A stretch of DNA of 64,000 bases. Source: Ruegeria haliotis (GTDB lineage Bacteria; Pseudomonadota; Alphaproteobacteria; Rhodobacterales; Rhodobacteraceae). The notes beneath the pieces were generated by a model. The model was not told the DNA's origin. It did not search any database and saw only the letters and a program-made list of their open reading frames with translations. Where the stretch lies: assembly GCF_013377785.1 (NCBI RefSeq), contig NZ_JABXWT010000012.1:57305-121304 (forward strand), written 5' to 3'. The translations under genes were made by a program, and so were the position numbers. Below are positions 1-8,656 of the stretch, piece after piece (within the stretch, counting starts at the first letter, position 1; each line of letters opens with the position of its first letter).

Positions 1-207
1 ACGACGGTCATGCACGAGTCCGTCCCGATGGACAGTAAAGCATGATGCAACCGACGGGCAGCGATTGCGGCTCCCCCACCAGAATAGCTGCGGCTAACGT
101 GGTTTATGCGCATAGGAACGAATTTCGTGCGAATGTCCGATGTTCGAACGTCGGAGCCTTTGGATTTTCGTCACCAAGTGACATCCCCCGTTTTCAAATG
201 ACGCCAA

Positions 208-1143
208 TCACCCAAGAACCTTTTTCTTCAGCCTTCTAATCTTGCGTCTTAAACGGGTCAAACGGTCCGGTCTATAGCTGAAATGCGCCCGCAATGCCTC
301 GAGCGCGACGTTGTCCTCGGCGACATCATTGGGAAATGGCAGGTCATAGTCATAGCAGAGATCTTTTGGCCTCACCTCGTCCACTGGCCCGCAATGGGTT
401 CCTGACCCGTCCAGACCGATATTGTCCGCAAAGGACCTGCAAGGGGACAGGCAAAGGCCATCGCGCATGAAAATTGTCGCGTACCAGAACACCGCCCACG
501 TCCGAATGTCACCGCGTAAATTGCCTAGCACCTGACCCCACAAATCCTCGGTCCCGTTCAGGTTGAAGCGATGAATGTCATCGTCAGAAAACTGCTGAAC
601 CAGCTTCTTCGGGTCGCGTTCGAAATGCTGCCAACGGTCGGCCCAGCTGGCCCATCCCCAGCAGCTCATGAAGCGCCAGAAGATCGCGCCACGCCGGTCC
701 AACAAAGCCGGAAGATCTTCGTTGAATCCAGCTATATGCCAGACGCGAGGGTCATCTTGGTATCGGTCCAGCGCGCGGTTCATATAGGTGAGAAACGCAG
801 GCGAGGTTACGATGTCATCTTCGACCACAATAGCCTTGCCGTAAGCCTGCATCGTAGCGGTGACACCGTCCTGAATCGACCGGGCCAACCCGGCATTTGC
901 ATCACGCGCGTGCAATTTTACCGAGGCAAAGCCGGTCTGCGCTTCAATCACCTTGCGGGTTTCCGCGACCAAGAGCACTTCCTCTTCCGAGCGCGGCCCA
1001 TCGAGATAGGCTATCAACTCGGTTTGCGCCGCGAGAGGTGACGCAGCAAGCGCCCGTAAGGTCCGTGCGGTATGATCGGGCCGGTTGAAAGCGAACAGAC
1101 AGACCGGTGCTGGATCGGCGATCGCGGGTGCAGTGTCAGCCAT
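208..1143 (-). CDS. Family 2-like glycosyltransferase
   Basis: Probable cytoplasmic glycosyltransferase of 311 residues. The N-terminal part has the GT-A look: a first strand ending in FNRPDHT (about residues 19-25), a YLDGP stretch near 46-50 and an acidic VVEDD motif at 106-110, which in such enzymes binds the metal and nucleotide sugar. A WGWASWADRW segment (162-171) is typical of sugar transferases of this type. The C-terminus is strongly basic (many Arg and Lys in the last 20 residues), which could hold the protein at the membrane. An ATG preceded by GGAGAG fixes the start at 1143. It is separated from the atp operon by that operon's terminator, so it is probably transcribed on its own. 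Donor and acceptor cannot be told from the sequence. Confidence 0.75.
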   Translation of the reverse strand: MADTAPAIADPAPVCLFAFNRPDHTARTLRALAASPLAAQTELIAYLDGPRSEEEVLLVAETRKVIEAQTGFASVKLHARDANAGLARSIQDGVTATMQAYGKAIVVEDDIVTSPAFLTYMNRALDRYQDDPRVWHIAGFNEDLPALLDRRGAIFWRFMSCWGWASWADRWQHFERDPKKLVQQFSDDDIHRFNLNGTEDLWGQVLGNLRGDIRTWAVFWYATIFMRDGLCLSPCRSFADNIGLDGSGTHCGPVDEVRPKDLCYDYDLPFPNDVAEDNVALEALRAHFSYRPDRLTRLRRKIRRLKKKVLG

Positions 1144-1206
1144 AGCAACTCTCCGTCAGGTTTCCCGCAGGATATTTCGCAACCGAAGCATCGCCAAGAG
1201 CAGTCA

Positions 1207-1242
1207 CAAAAAAGAAACCCGAAAGCGATCAGCCTTCGGGTT
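1207..1242 (-). terminator. Rho-independent terminator of the atp operon
   Basis: Inverted repeat AACCCGAA (1216-1223) and TTCGGGTT (1235-1242) with an 11-base loop. On the minus strand it is followed by a T-rich run (the A-rich stretch at 1208-1217 on the plus strand). It lies 30 bases after the atpF stop codon, so it should end the atpI-atpF transcript before the glycosyltransferase gene. Confidence 0.8.
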
Positions 1243-1271
1243 ACTCTTTGTCGGAACAGCGTTAGAAGCTA

Positions 1272-1832
1272 TCAATGCAGCTTGGTATCCACATCGGTGA
1301 TCGAAGCATCGATCAGAGAATTCGCCTGTGCTGCGGTCATCTGCTTGGCCAGAATGGCGCTTGCAGCGGAAACCGCAACTGTGACGGCATGATCGCGAAC
1401 TTCTTTCACAGCCGAAGCTTCGGCCGAAGCAATCTGGTCCTGTGCAGCAGCCAGACGGCGGGCAATCGAGCTTTCAAGGTCAGCTTTGGCCTGATCGGCT
1501 GCCAGAACTGCATCTTCCTTCGCAGCAGCGACAATCGCATCGGCCTGACCCTGAACTTCGCGTTGCTTACGCTCGTACGAGGCCAGCAGGCTGCGGGCTT
1601 CTTCGTGCAGGGCGCGGGCTTCGTCCAGTTCGGACTTGATGCCTTCGGCACGGTTGTCCAGCGCACCGCCGATCATTCCGGGGACCTTGAAATAGAACAG
1701 GACCGCAATGAAGACGATAAAGCCCAGCAACACAACAAAGTCGGTGTTGCCCAGCGAAAAGAACGGGCCGCTTGCAGCCAGCGCAGGGCTGGCGGCACCA
1801 ACGGTCAGGATAAGGGCAAGAGTGTTCCGCAT
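1272..1832 (-). CDS. atpF: F0F1 ATP synthase subunit b
   Basis: Peripheral stalk subunit b of the F0 sector, 186 residues. It starts with a short hydrophobic, signal-like segment ending near ALAA (about residues 16-19). A single membrane helix follows at about 33-52 ([17 protein letters not shown]). The rest is a long charged Ala/Glu/Lys-rich helix of coiled-coil type that would reach up to F1. A GGATAAG ribosome site precedes the ATG. It is the last gene of the minus-strand order atpI-atpB-atpE-b'-b and starts 5 bases after the b' stop codon, which suggests translational coupling. Having two different b-type genes side by side is the usual state in Rhodobacterales, where b and b' form a heterodimeric stalk. 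Confidence 0.95.
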   Translation of the reverse strand: MRNTLALILTVGAASPALAASGPFFSLGNTDFVVLLGFIVFIAVLFYFKVPGMIGGALDNRAEGIKSELDEARALHEEARSLLASYERKQREVQGQADAIVAAAKEDAVLAADQAKADLESSIARRLAAAQDQIASAEASAVKEVRDHAVTVAVSAASAILAKQMTAAQANSLIDASITDVDTKLH

Positions 1833-1837
1833 GTCAC

Positions 1838-2389
1838 TTATCCTTTCGTCTGCGCGTCTACGGCACCGTTGATGGCATCGGCATCCGCCTTGCCGCCCAG
1901 TGCAGTAACCAGTTCAGCTGCCGTATCCTTGGCAACCACTTGAATGCTTTCCAGCGCACCGGCACGGATGTCGGCAATCGCCTTTTCCGATTCAGCCGCC
2001 TTTGCAGCGATTTCCGCGTCCGCCTTGGCAATCGCTTCATCCAGACCAACCTGGATTTCGGCGCGGGCTTCGGCAGCGATACGCTGTGCCTCAGAACGGG
2101 CATCGGCCAGCGCCTTGTTATAGGCCTCTTCAGCCTCGACCGCTTTGGCCTTCAGATCTTCTGCCGCAGCTAGGTCATTTGTAATGGTCCCCTGACGTTC
2201 CGCCAGGATTGCCGCGATGCGAGGCAAGGCCACGCGGGACAAGACCAGAAAGATGACGACCAGCGTAATGACCAGCCAGAAAATCTGGTTGGGGAACCAA
2301 TCGAAGCAGAGCTGCGGCATCCCGATGGCAGAGCCACCGGCATCGACGCACGAGCCAGCTACTTCTTCTGTAAAGGGTTCAGTCGCCAT
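1838..2389 (-). CDS. atpX: F0F1 ATP synthase subunit b'
   Basis: Second b-type stalk subunit (b'), 183 residues. A short N-terminal region is followed by one membrane helix at about 34-54 ([20 protein letters not shown]), the conserved PRIAAIL turn and then a long Ala/Glu/Lys coiled-coil helix. It pairs with subunit b encoded directly downstream to hold F1 against rotation. A GGAGGA sequence stands 5-10 bases before the ATG. The family is clear; whether to call it atpX, atpG or atpF2 is only a naming choice. No odd residues were noticed. Confidence 0.93.
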   Translation of the reverse strand: MATEPFTEEVAGSCVDAGGSAIGMPQLCFDWFPNQIFWLVITLVVIFLVLSRVALPRIAAILAERQGTITNDLAAAEDLKAKAVEAEEAYNKALADARSEAQRIAAEARAEIQVGLDEAIAKADAEIAAKAAESEKAIADIRAGALESIQVVAKDTAAELVTALGGKADADAINGAVDAQTKG

Positions 2390-2475
2390 GATGTCCTCCG
2401 TCGGAACGTTGTCTTTACAACAGGTGGGCCGCTATGGCTTGGACCCACCTGCGCGTAAGGATCAGGTTCCGCAGA

Positions 2476-2700
2476 TTAGACGGCGAACATCAGCAGCAGC
2501 GAGACCAGGAATGCGAAGATCCCCAGGGCTTCTGCAAATGCGATACCGATGAACAGGGTTGCGGTCTGCGAAGCAGCCGCCGAAGGATTGCGCAGGGCGC
2601 CGGCCAGGAAGTTGCCTGCTACGTTGCCCACCCCGATTGCGGCTGCGCCGGAACCGATTGCTGCCAGGCCTGCGCCGATGTGTGCGAGATCGCCTTCCAT
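2476..2700 (-). CDS. atpE: F0F1 ATP synthase subunit c
   Basis: Proteolipid c subunit of the rotor ring, 74 residues, two membrane helices joined by the polar RNP loop (residues 37-39). The first helix carries the glycine-rich packing pattern ([16 protein letters not shown]). The ion-carrying carboxylate is Glu57 in the second helix (FAEALG). There is no Na+-type ligand set visible, so proton use is the simple reading. The ribosome site AAGGAGAA is strong, as expected for the most abundant F0 subunit. An 86-base gap separates it from the b' gene downstream. Confidence 0.96.
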   Translation of the reverse strand: MEGDLAHIGAGLAAIGSGAAAIGVGNVAGNFLAGALRNPSAAASQTATLFIGIAFAEALGIFAFLVSLLLMFAV

Positions 2701-2748
2701 GATGTTTCTCCTTACGAATTGGAAGTTTCGATGTTTGGGTATCGGACC

Positions 2749-3534
2749 TTAGTGCGAAGGATGCAGCGCATCTTTCAGGTAAACACAGGTCAGAATGGTG
2801 AATACGTAGGCCTGGATGAAGGCCACCAGGACCTCGAGGCCGTACATTGCGGTGATCGCCAGAACGGACACGGGTGAGATCACGGCAATCGCGGCAAAGC
2901 CTGCGAACACCTTGATAACCGCGTGGCCTGCCATGACGTTACCGGCAAGACGAATGGAGTGGCTGACCGGGCGCACGAAGTACGAGATCAGCTCGATGAT
3001 TGCCAGGATCGGGCGCAGCGCCAGTGGCGCGCTGGACACCCAGAACAACCCCAAAAATGCGGCACCGTTCTTGACGAAACCCAGGATGGTCACGGTCAGG
3101 AACACGGCCAACGCCAGCGGGATGGTCACGGCGAAATGTGATGTGGTGGTGAACGAGGTCGGGATCAGGCCCAGGAAGTTCGCGGTCACGATGAACATGA
3201 ACAGGGTCATGACATAGGGGAAGTACTTGATGCCTTCCTTGCCGCAGATGTCTTCGAGCATCTTGTAGATAAAGCCATAGGCCAGTTCCGCGATCGACTG
3301 CATGCGGGTCGGAACGATGGCGCGCTTGGAGGTGCTGAGGACCAGCAGGCCGATGACAGCGACAATCGACAGGAACAACCACAAGGTCACATTGGTCGGC
3401 GTGTACCATGCAATCTCACCACCAAAGAGCGGTTCGACAATGAACTGATCCATCGGGTGAAACACCAAGCTGCTGCTTTCTGCTGCGTGTTCCGCGCCCT
3501 CGGCGCCGTGTGCTGCGGTGGTCTCGCTTGCCAC
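2749..3534 (-). CDS. atpB: F0F1 ATP synthase subunit a
   Basis: Membrane subunit a, 261 residues, which forms the proton half-channels beside the c ring. The essential arginine lies in [12 protein letters not shown]. Further hallmarks are the PTxMQ-like stretch near residue 75 and several long hydrophobic helices through to the C-terminus. The start is GTG at 3534, preceded by GAGGGA. The atpI stop codon lies only two bases before the start, which points to translational coupling. Length and order fit alphaproteobacterial atpB. Confidence 0.95.
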   Translation of the reverse strand: MASETTAAHGAEGAEHAAESSSLVFHPMDQFIVEPLFGGEIAWYTPTNVTLWLFLSIVAVIGLLVLSTSKRAIVPTRMQSIAELAYGFIYKMLEDICGKEGIKYFPYVMTLFMFIVTANFLGLIPTSFTTTSHFAVTIPLALAVFLTVTILGFVKNGAAFLGLFWVSSAPLALRPILAIIELISYFVRPVSHSIRLAGNVMAGHAVIKVFAGFAAIAVISPVSVLAITAMYGLEVLVAFIQAYVFTILTCVYLKDALHPSH

Positions 3535-3536
3535 GT

Positions 3537-3869
3537 TCAGTCCCTCTCGTCCTTGTCGGCTGCCTTAGCCGCCGTTTGTTTCTCTTGAGCCTGTTGTGCG
3601 CTGCGGAGCATAACCTTTACCCCGGCGACCAGACCCAGCAATGTGAACAGCACCAGAAAGATCGGGAGTGTCCCGAGCAGGCTGTCCAGCCCGTATCCGA
3701 TGCCAAATCCGATCCCAAGACCGGAAACCATTTCGATAACCATCCGCCAGGCAAGCTCGCCCCCCGAATAGTTGGCGTCTGCGCGGGTCTCGGGCTTTTG
3801 AGCCTTTTTCGTCGCCGCGATCTTCGCCTCCAGCTGCGCCATACGCTGCTTTTGGTCATCATCGGTCAC
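3537..3869 (-). CDS. atpI: ATP synthase assembly protein AtpI
   Basis: Small membrane protein of 110 residues at the head of the F0 operon. A charged N-terminal part (about residues 1-38) is followed by two membrane helices (about 42-62 and 68-88, with the glycine-rich [13 protein letters not shown] turn) and a charged, Lys/Ala-rich tail. AtpI-type proteins help assemble the c ring or supply Mg2+ to the complex; the exact job is not settled. The start is GTG at 3869 with GAGGAAAA upstream. The promoter for the whole operon should lie in 3870-4053, shared with the divergent ArsR-family gene. Confidence 0.85.
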   Translation of the reverse strand: MTDDDQKQRMAQLEAKIAATKKAQKPETRADANYSGGELAWRMVIEMVSGLGIGFGIGYGLDSLLGTLPIFLVLFTLLGLVAGVKVMLRSAQQAQEKQTAAKAADKDERD

Positions 3870-4053
3870 GGACGTTTTCCTCGCACAGTCTTGGGCATGG
3901 TGCTAAGGGGCCGAGGGCGCAGAGTCAACGGCGTTGATCGCTCCAATCGACGCACCTCAAATCACTGTTTTCATTTAATTTTATTGCCATGGATCGATCT
4001 GATGATATGCCGCGCGGCGCCACCCCTGACCCGATCACACTGAATTCGCATAT

Positions 4054-4069
4054 TCAACCAAATGGTTGA
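4054..4069. promoter_or_regulatory. Palindromic operator of the ArsR-family regulator
   Basis: The 16-base element TCAACCA-AA-TGGTTGA is a perfect inverted repeat of 7-base arms. It covers the first ATG of the longest reading frame of the downstream regulator gene. This is the form and position expected for an autoregulatory ArsR operator, and it argues that translation starts later, at 4101. Confidence 0.7.
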
Positions 4070-4100
4070 CCAAACCAGAGCGCTGTGGTTCAGCGGGTTC

Positions 4101-4436
4101 ATGTCCAACGATCTCGACACTGTATTTGCCGCCCTTGCCGACCCCACCCGCCGCGCCATTCTGGCGATGCTGCTGGAGGACGACATGGCAGTGACCGATG
4201 TCGCCGAACCATTCGACATGTCGCTGGCGGCGATCTCAAAGCACTTGGTCATCCTGACAAGGGCCGGGCTGATATCTCAGGAAAAGCGCGGGCGCGTGAA
4301 ATGGTGCAAGCTGGAACCGGACGCAATGCGGTCGGCATCGGTCTGGATGCAAGGATTCGGCCAGTTCGAACCGGTGAACCTGGATGCGTTCGAACGGTTT
4401 CTGGAAGTTGAATTGCCCGCGACCAAAGACTCGTAA
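4101..4436 (+). CDS. ArsR-family winged-helix repressor
   Basis: DNA-binding regulator of 111 residues from the chosen start. The N-terminal helix ALADPTRRAIL and the recognition region SLAAISKHLVILTRAGLI are classic for the ArsR/SmtB family. There is no ELCVCDL-type metal site, and only one Cys (in VKWCKLEP), so it belongs to the non-metal branch that is often paired with SRPBCC or glyoxalase partners. No such partner is seen here. A reading frame open from 4062 would add 13 residues, but that ATG sits inside a perfect palindrome that is probably its operator. The gene diverges from the atp operon; whether it affects atp expression is unknown. Confidence 0.85.
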   Translation: MSNDLDTVFAALADPTRRAILAMLLEDDMAVTDVAEPFDMSLAAISKHLVILTRAGLISQEKRGRVKWCKLEPDAMRSASVWMQGFGQFEPVNLDAFERFLEVELPATKDS

Positions 4437-4442
4437 GACGAT

Positions 4443-4856
4443 TTATCGGACGACAAACACCGACATCTTCGCGTGTTTTGCCAGATATCCTGCGTGGCTT
4501 GAGAAAATATAATCCGTTATCCGGGGGGCATGAGTCCCCACCACAATAAGATCTGCACCGATTTCTTCGGCCGCACGCGTGAGATCTCCGTCCACTTCGG
4601 CGGCGACATCGACCGAATGGATGTTTCGAAAGGTGACCTGCGCGCCACTAGCGTCGGCCAACTGGTCGGCAAGCGCGCTTATTTCAGTGTTGATCCCGCT
4701 GTCGGACTGCGTTGGGTCGCCGGGCTGCGATCCTGTGACACTGACAATTGTGATCTGAGCCCCTTGCCATTTAGCTATCTGTGCAGCGGCATCAGCCGCT
4801 TTGCGGATCTCTGGCGGTAGATGCAGATCGACGGGCAACATTATATGCTTGAACAT
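4443..4856 (-). CDS. Universal stress protein (UspA family)
   Basis: Cytoplasmic UspA-fold protein of 137 residues. It begins with the typical MFKHIMLPVDL strand and ends with the ATP-binding type loop VVGTHAPRI followed by the FSSHAGYLAKHAKMSVFVVR strand. The usual G-2x-G-9x-G-S/T pattern is only partly kept (GTHAPR...SSHAG), so nucleotide binding is not certain. A strong GGAGGA ribosome site precedes the ATG. It runs toward the ArsR-family gene and ends 6 bases from its stop codon. A role in stress survival is known only for the family. Confidence 0.85.
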   Translation of the reverse strand: MFKHIMLPVDLHLPPEIRKAADAAAQIAKWQGAQITIVSVTGSQPGDPTQSDSGINTEISALADQLADASGAQVTFRNIHSVDVAAEVDGDLTRAAEEIGADLIVVGTHAPRITDYIFSSHAGYLAKHAKMSVFVVR

Positions 4857-4972
4857 GACGTCCTCCTCTTCCGGTTCCGAAGATACCTAAACGAAAGGTT
4901 GGACGCCTTGATCTGCCTCAACGGGACTGATCCACAAGGAATGCTGTTGCATCGCGCATTCAAAAGAAAAGG

Positions 4973-5254
4973 TTACCCTTCCTGACCTTCTTCCACTCCG
5001 GTAATCACGCCGCTGGCGTCGGCACGGCACAGCCATGGAGCGGCGGCACCGGTAACTGAAACCGAAATGACAGAGCCGGTTGGCTCTGTCTGAGTAGAAA
5101 TCGTGCTGACATCCGCCGGTCGGGCACCAGTTTCCGCGCCAACCAGTGCTTCGCAGCTGGCTTGCAAATCCTCTTTGGCAGATTGACCTTGGCTGACGCC
5201 TCCGGTGCAGGCGGTCAGGGCGATCAGCGCCGTCAGCAAGCAAACTGTTTTCAT
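4973..5254 (-). CDS. Small lipoprotein, unknown function
   Basis: Predicted lipoprotein of 93 residues. The signal peptide MKTVCLLTALIALTAC ends in a lipobox LTAC with the lipidated Cys at residue 16. The mature part of about 77 residues is Thr, Ser and Val rich. It holds two more Cys (in ASCEAL and WLCRAD) that could form a disulfide in the periplasm. No known domain is recognised. There is no inner-membrane retention Asp after the Cys, so an outer-membrane location is possible. It stands alone between the UspA gene and the EamA transporter gene, both on the same strand. Confidence 0.7.
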   Translation of the reverse strand: MKTVCLLTALIALTACTGGVSQGQSAKEDLQASCEALVGAETGARPADVSTISTQTEPTGSVISVSVTGAAAPWLCRADASGVITGVEEGQEG

Positions 5255-5336
5255 TGTTGCTCAATCTCTTTTCTAGCTAAATCAAAAATCAGATTTCAGG
5301 GGACAACGCTGCCACATTCAAATCAGAAGTCAAAGA

Positions 5337-6251
5337 TCAATCAGAGAGCGGGCGGGTTGCCTTCGGCGCGATGTCTTCGCCTTTCAGCAAGAGGAGCAGA
5401 GCGACCACAGTCAACACCAGACCAAAGTACACAAGATGCCCCGGGGCCGGTTGACCCAAAGCGATTTGCCACACAATCACCCAACTGGGCGTCAGGTACG
5501 TATAGGCCATGACCTTGGCAGACGGCAGGTAGAGCGTCGCATATTGCAACAGAACAAATGTCGCCGCGCTGGCGAAAATCGCCACGTAGAGCAGGCCGAT
5601 CCAGACGATAGGCGGCAGGTTTGCCCAATCGGTGGCCCAAATGTCAGACCACCCAAAGGCCACCAACAAAACGCACCCGGCCACCAAAGTGCCGAATGTG
5701 AACACGACCGGGGGCTCTCCGCGGTTCAGCTTGCGAACCATCGGAGTGTAGATCGCATGTGCGACACATCCCCAGAAAAAGATGGCCTCACCCTGCCCGA
5801 TTTCAAAAGCCTTGAACGCGACCCAGTCCGCACGAAAGACCACCCACAGCGCCCCGACTGCCCCGATCGTCAAAGCCAATGCCATATGCGGTGTCGTGAC
5901 CTGCCTCAGCAGAAACCAACCCGCGATGGCCGACATAATCGGTGTCAGCGTAAACACCGCCGCTGCACTGACCGGAGGCGCGGTCTTCAGCCCGTAGAAC
6001 ATCAGAACGAAATAGATCGCGAACACCCCGCCCAGAACCAGATAGCGCCACGGTGCCTGTGCCGCGCTGCGTGGTAAGCCGGTGGTCGCCAGCGCCACCA
6101 CTCCGATGACGACGCCCGCGATTGCAAAACGCGCCGCGTTGAGCGCGGCTGGCGCAATCTCGTTGGCGATCATCGAGCCGAACGAAAAGCTGCCCGCAAC
6201 CAGCGCCGAAAAGGTCAGCATGGCCAGATGGCCACGCGCCTGTGGACTCAT
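5337..6251 (-). CDS. DMT-superfamily EamA exporter
   Basis: Inner-membrane transporter of 304 residues with ten predicted helices formed by two EamA repeats (about 8-140 and 150-290). Typical features are FYGLKTAPPVSAA at the end of repeat one and TYLTPSWVIVWQIALG in repeat two. Members export amino acids, metabolites or drugs; the substrate here is unknown. Its ATG overlaps the stop codon of the upstream LysR gene as ATGA (6248-6251), so the two are translationally coupled and the regulator probably controls the exporter. Confidence 0.88.
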   Translation of the reverse strand: MSPQARGHLAMLTFSALVAGSFSFGSMIANEIAPAALNAARFAIAGVVIGVVALATTGLPRSAAQAPWRYLVLGGVFAIYFVLMFYGLKTAPPVSAAAVFTLTPIMSAIAGWFLLRQVTTPHMALALTIGAVGALWVVFRADWVAFKAFEIGQGEAIFFWGCVAHAIYTPMVRKLNRGEPPVVFTFGTLVAGCVLLVAFGWSDIWATDWANLPPIVWIGLLYVAIFASAATFVLLQYATLYLPSAKVMAYTYLTPSWVIVWQIALGQPAPGHLVYFGLVLTVVALLLLLKGEDIAPKATRPLSD

Positions 6252-7126
6252 GGCAGCCAGCCTTTGGATTGTTCCTTAAGGAAAGACAAGAACGCCTGCA
6301 CTTTGGTCGTGCGATGCAGATCAACATGGGTCACGAGCCACAATTTGCCGGACCATTCAGGTAATGGATCCATTACCTCTACCAGCTCGGGGTGACGCGC
6401 GGCCTCCCACCGGACCATGAAGCCGATGCCGGCCCCCGCCAACACTGCTTCACTGCCGGTATATATATTTGAGCAGCGGAAGGTGATGGAGTCAGCCGGG
6501 GCATTGGCACGCAGCCAGCGCGAAAACGGTGCGCGGCTGTTTTCATCGTCATTGCCAACAAAGGCGTGATTGGCAAAATCGTCTATGCCCGACGGCTTAC
6601 CGCGTCGTGCAATGTAATCCTTACTGGCATACAGCCCCATATCCTGCGCCACAAATGGCTGCACGACATTGTCCGGCTGATCTGGCGCCGCCCCGGCCCG
6701 GATCGCCACATGCGCTTCGCCATATTCCAGCCGAAACAGGCGGTCACCGGTCAGGTAACGCACGATCAATCCGGGATGGCTTATTTGGAACTCGCTGAGC
6801 GTCGGCACAACCAAAGGGGCCAATGAGGCCAACGATGTTACGACAAGCTCACCCGAGACATCATCGCCGCGCCCTTTCATCCGTCCAACCAACTGGTTGA
6901 ACTGGTCCTCGGTCGCCTGAGCAACGCGCAACAGATCCTCCCCGGCTTCGGTCGGGGTGTAACCGCGTGCGTGGCGCTGGAACAGCTTGATACTCAACCG
7001 TGCCTCGATCGCGTCGATATGGCGGATCACCGTCGCATGGTGAACGCCCAGAACTTCGGCCGCGCCGCTTACCGTTCCCATCCGGGCCACTTGATAAGCG
7101 GTCCTCACTTCATCCCAATTATCCAT
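6248..7126 (-). CDS. LysR-family transcriptional regulator
   Basis: Regulator of 292 residues from the ATG at 7126; the frame is open to a TTG at 7147 but the shorter form begins with the normal MDNWDEVRTAYQVAR start of this subfamily. The N-terminal winged helix (about residues 9-60, GTVSGAAEVLGVHHATVIRH) is followed by a substrate-binding domain (about 85-290). It is coupled by ATGA overlap to the EamA exporter gene and diverges from the azoreductase gene. The 120-base intergenic stretch 7127-7246 should hold both promoters. An inducer cannot be guessed. Confidence 0.88.
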   Translation of the reverse strand: MDNWDEVRTAYQVARMGTVSGAAEVLGVHHATVIRHIDAIEARLSIKLFQRHARGYTPTEAGEDLLRVAQATEDQFNQLVGRMKGRGDDVSGELVVTSLASLAPLVVPTLSEFQISHPGLIVRYLTGDRLFRLEYGEAHVAIRAGAAPDQPDNVVQPFVAQDMGLYASKDYIARRGKPSGIDDFANHAFVGNDDENSRAPFSRWLRANAPADSITFRCSNIYTGSEAVLAGAGIGFMVRWEAARHPELVEVMDPLPEWSGKLWLVTHVDLHRTTKVQAFLSFLKEQSKGWLP

Positions 7127-7246
7127 GGCAATGCCACCACTGTTCAAATTTCCACAATACCTGTTGATATATCCGAGTTTTGTTCACTAATGCAACGCTC
7201 ATATTGGAACCAGACCAAGATTTCCCTGATCAAAGGACCGTAAAAC

Positions 7247-7828
7247 ATGACCAAAACTATCCTGCATATCGACGCCTCCGCCCGCCGCACCGGATCGGCC
7301 ACCCGCGACCTGTCCGACCGGATCGTCAGGCATCTGGGTGCCGGACGTATCATCCGCCGCGATCTGGCCACCCCTTTGCCGCTGCTGACCGAAGACTGGA
7401 TCGCCGCCAACTTCACCCCGGCGGATCAGAGGGACGCAGTTCAGCGTGATCAGTTGACCCTGTCGGATGAACTGGTGCAAGAAATCCAGCATGCCGATAC
7501 ACTTGTCATTGGCCTGCCGATCTACAATTTCTCGGTGCCGGCTGCGTTCAAGGCGTGGATCGATCTGGTCGCCAGGGTGGGTGTGACCTTCGCTTACACC
7601 GAAGACGGTCTCAAGGGCCTGCTGGACGGCAAACGCGCGGTGCTGGCGGTGGCGTCCGGCGGCACTGCCGTCGGGTCCGAGGCAGACTTTGCCACCAATT
7701 ACGCCAAACACGTTCTGAGTTTTATCGGCATCCACGACGTAGATGTGATTGCAGCGGATCAAATGGCAATAGACGCCGAAGAGTCCGTCAAGAACGCCCA
7801 CAGAGCGGTATCAGAGCTGGCAGCCTGA
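7247..7828 (+). CDS. azoR: FMN-dependent NADH azoreductase
   Basis: Flavodoxin-fold quinone/azo reductase of 193 residues. The N-terminal strand and phosphate loop HIDASARRTGSATR bind FMN. The family signature PIYNFSVPAAFKAWID lies at about 90-105, and the glycine-rich VASGGTAVGSE loop near 140-150 contacts the isoalloxazine ring. Such enzymes reduce quinones with two electrons and give protection against thiol and quinone stress. The start ATG has AAAGGA 9 bases upstream. The divergent LysR gene is the obvious candidate regulator. Confidence 0.9.
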   Translation: MTKTILHIDASARRTGSATRDLSDRIVRHLGAGRIIRRDLATPLPLLTEDWIAANFTPADQRDAVQRDQLTLSDELVQEIQHADTLVIGLPIYNFSVPAAFKAWIDLVARVGVTFAYTEDGLKGLLDGKRAVLAVASGGTAVGSEADFATNYAKHVLSFIGIHDVDVIAADQMAIDAEESVKNAHRAVSELAA

Positions 7829-7901
7829 ACAGGCGCTGGCCATTGCGCAAGGAAACGTCCACTCTTAGCCAATCAGGTTCACTGTAGATTGGGCGTTTTC
7901 C

Positions 7902-8639
7902 ATGAAAAAAATCGGAATTCTGGGCGGGGTCGGTTGGGCATCAACGGTCGATTACTATCGGGCGATTGCCGAAGGCGCGAGCAGACACTTTGCGGAGCGC
8001 GGACATGGCGCGCCCCTTCCGATCCCACCGATGACAATCGAATCCGTCACTCAGGCCAAAACACGCGCCCTACGCGGCGTTGCGGGGGATGAAGACAGCT
8101 GGGCTGCGTTTGACGCTGTTTTCCGCAAGGCGCTGTTGACCCTGGAGCGCGCCGGGTGCGATTTCGCAATCATCGCGTCGAACACGCCACATGCAAGGCT
8201 GCACGCAATTCGCAAAGGCGTGCAGATGCCGATCCTCAGCATCTTCGACGCCACCGCCCAAACCACATCGAAAACCGGGGCCAGCAAAGCGCTGGTGCTA
8301 GGCACAGCGGTCACGATGCAGGCGCGCGATTATGCCAACAGGCTGGACCAAGAGGGTATTGCGGCCAACGAACAACTGCCTGACTCCGAGATCGAAGAAA
8401 TGCAGGCGATGATCGACACGGATTTCTATGGTGGCGCTTCCGAACAAGCCCGCCCTCGGCTATTGGATTTCTGCAAACGCCACGCCAGCCCCGGAACCGC
8501 CATCCTTCTGGCCTGCACCGAGTTGCCTCTGGCATTCCCGGATCATCTGGATGACCCGATTTTCAAATCGGACGGGTATCTTTTTGTGAATCCGTCCGCA
8601 GCCCATGTCACGGCGGCGTTGGCAGAAGCCTTGGCCTAG
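7902..8639 (+). CDS. Aspartate/glutamate racemase-like protein lacking the first Cys
   Basis: Protein of 245 residues of the Asp/Glu/hydantoin racemase fold. The N-terminal GILGGVGWASTVDYY is typical of the YgeA-type branch. Active members use two cysteines. The second is present (Cys205 in LLACTEL), but in the first motif the usual Cys before SNT is Ala92 (IIASNTPH). The protein may therefore not be a two-base racemase, and could be a lyase, an isomerase of other type or a binding protein. It lies 73 bases after azoR on the same strand without a clear terminator between. Confidence 0.75.
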   Translation: MKKIGILGGVGWASTVDYYRAIAEGASRHFAERGHGAPLPIPPMTIESVTQAKTRALRGVAGDEDSWAAFDAVFRKALLTLERAGCDFAIIASNTPHARLHAIRKGVQMPILSIFDATAQTTSKTGASKALVLGTAVTMQARDYANRLDQEGIAANEQLPDSEIEEMQAMIDTDFYGGASEQARPRLLDFCKRHASPGTAILLACTELPLAFPDHLDDPIFKSDGYLFVNPSAAHVTAALAEALA

Positions 8640-8656
8640 GATTGATCCGATCCGGA

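Noticed and set aside
42..239. Plus-strand frame of 65 codons at the window start
   Set aside because: No family features, and it runs into the end of the glycosyltransferase gene on the other strand.
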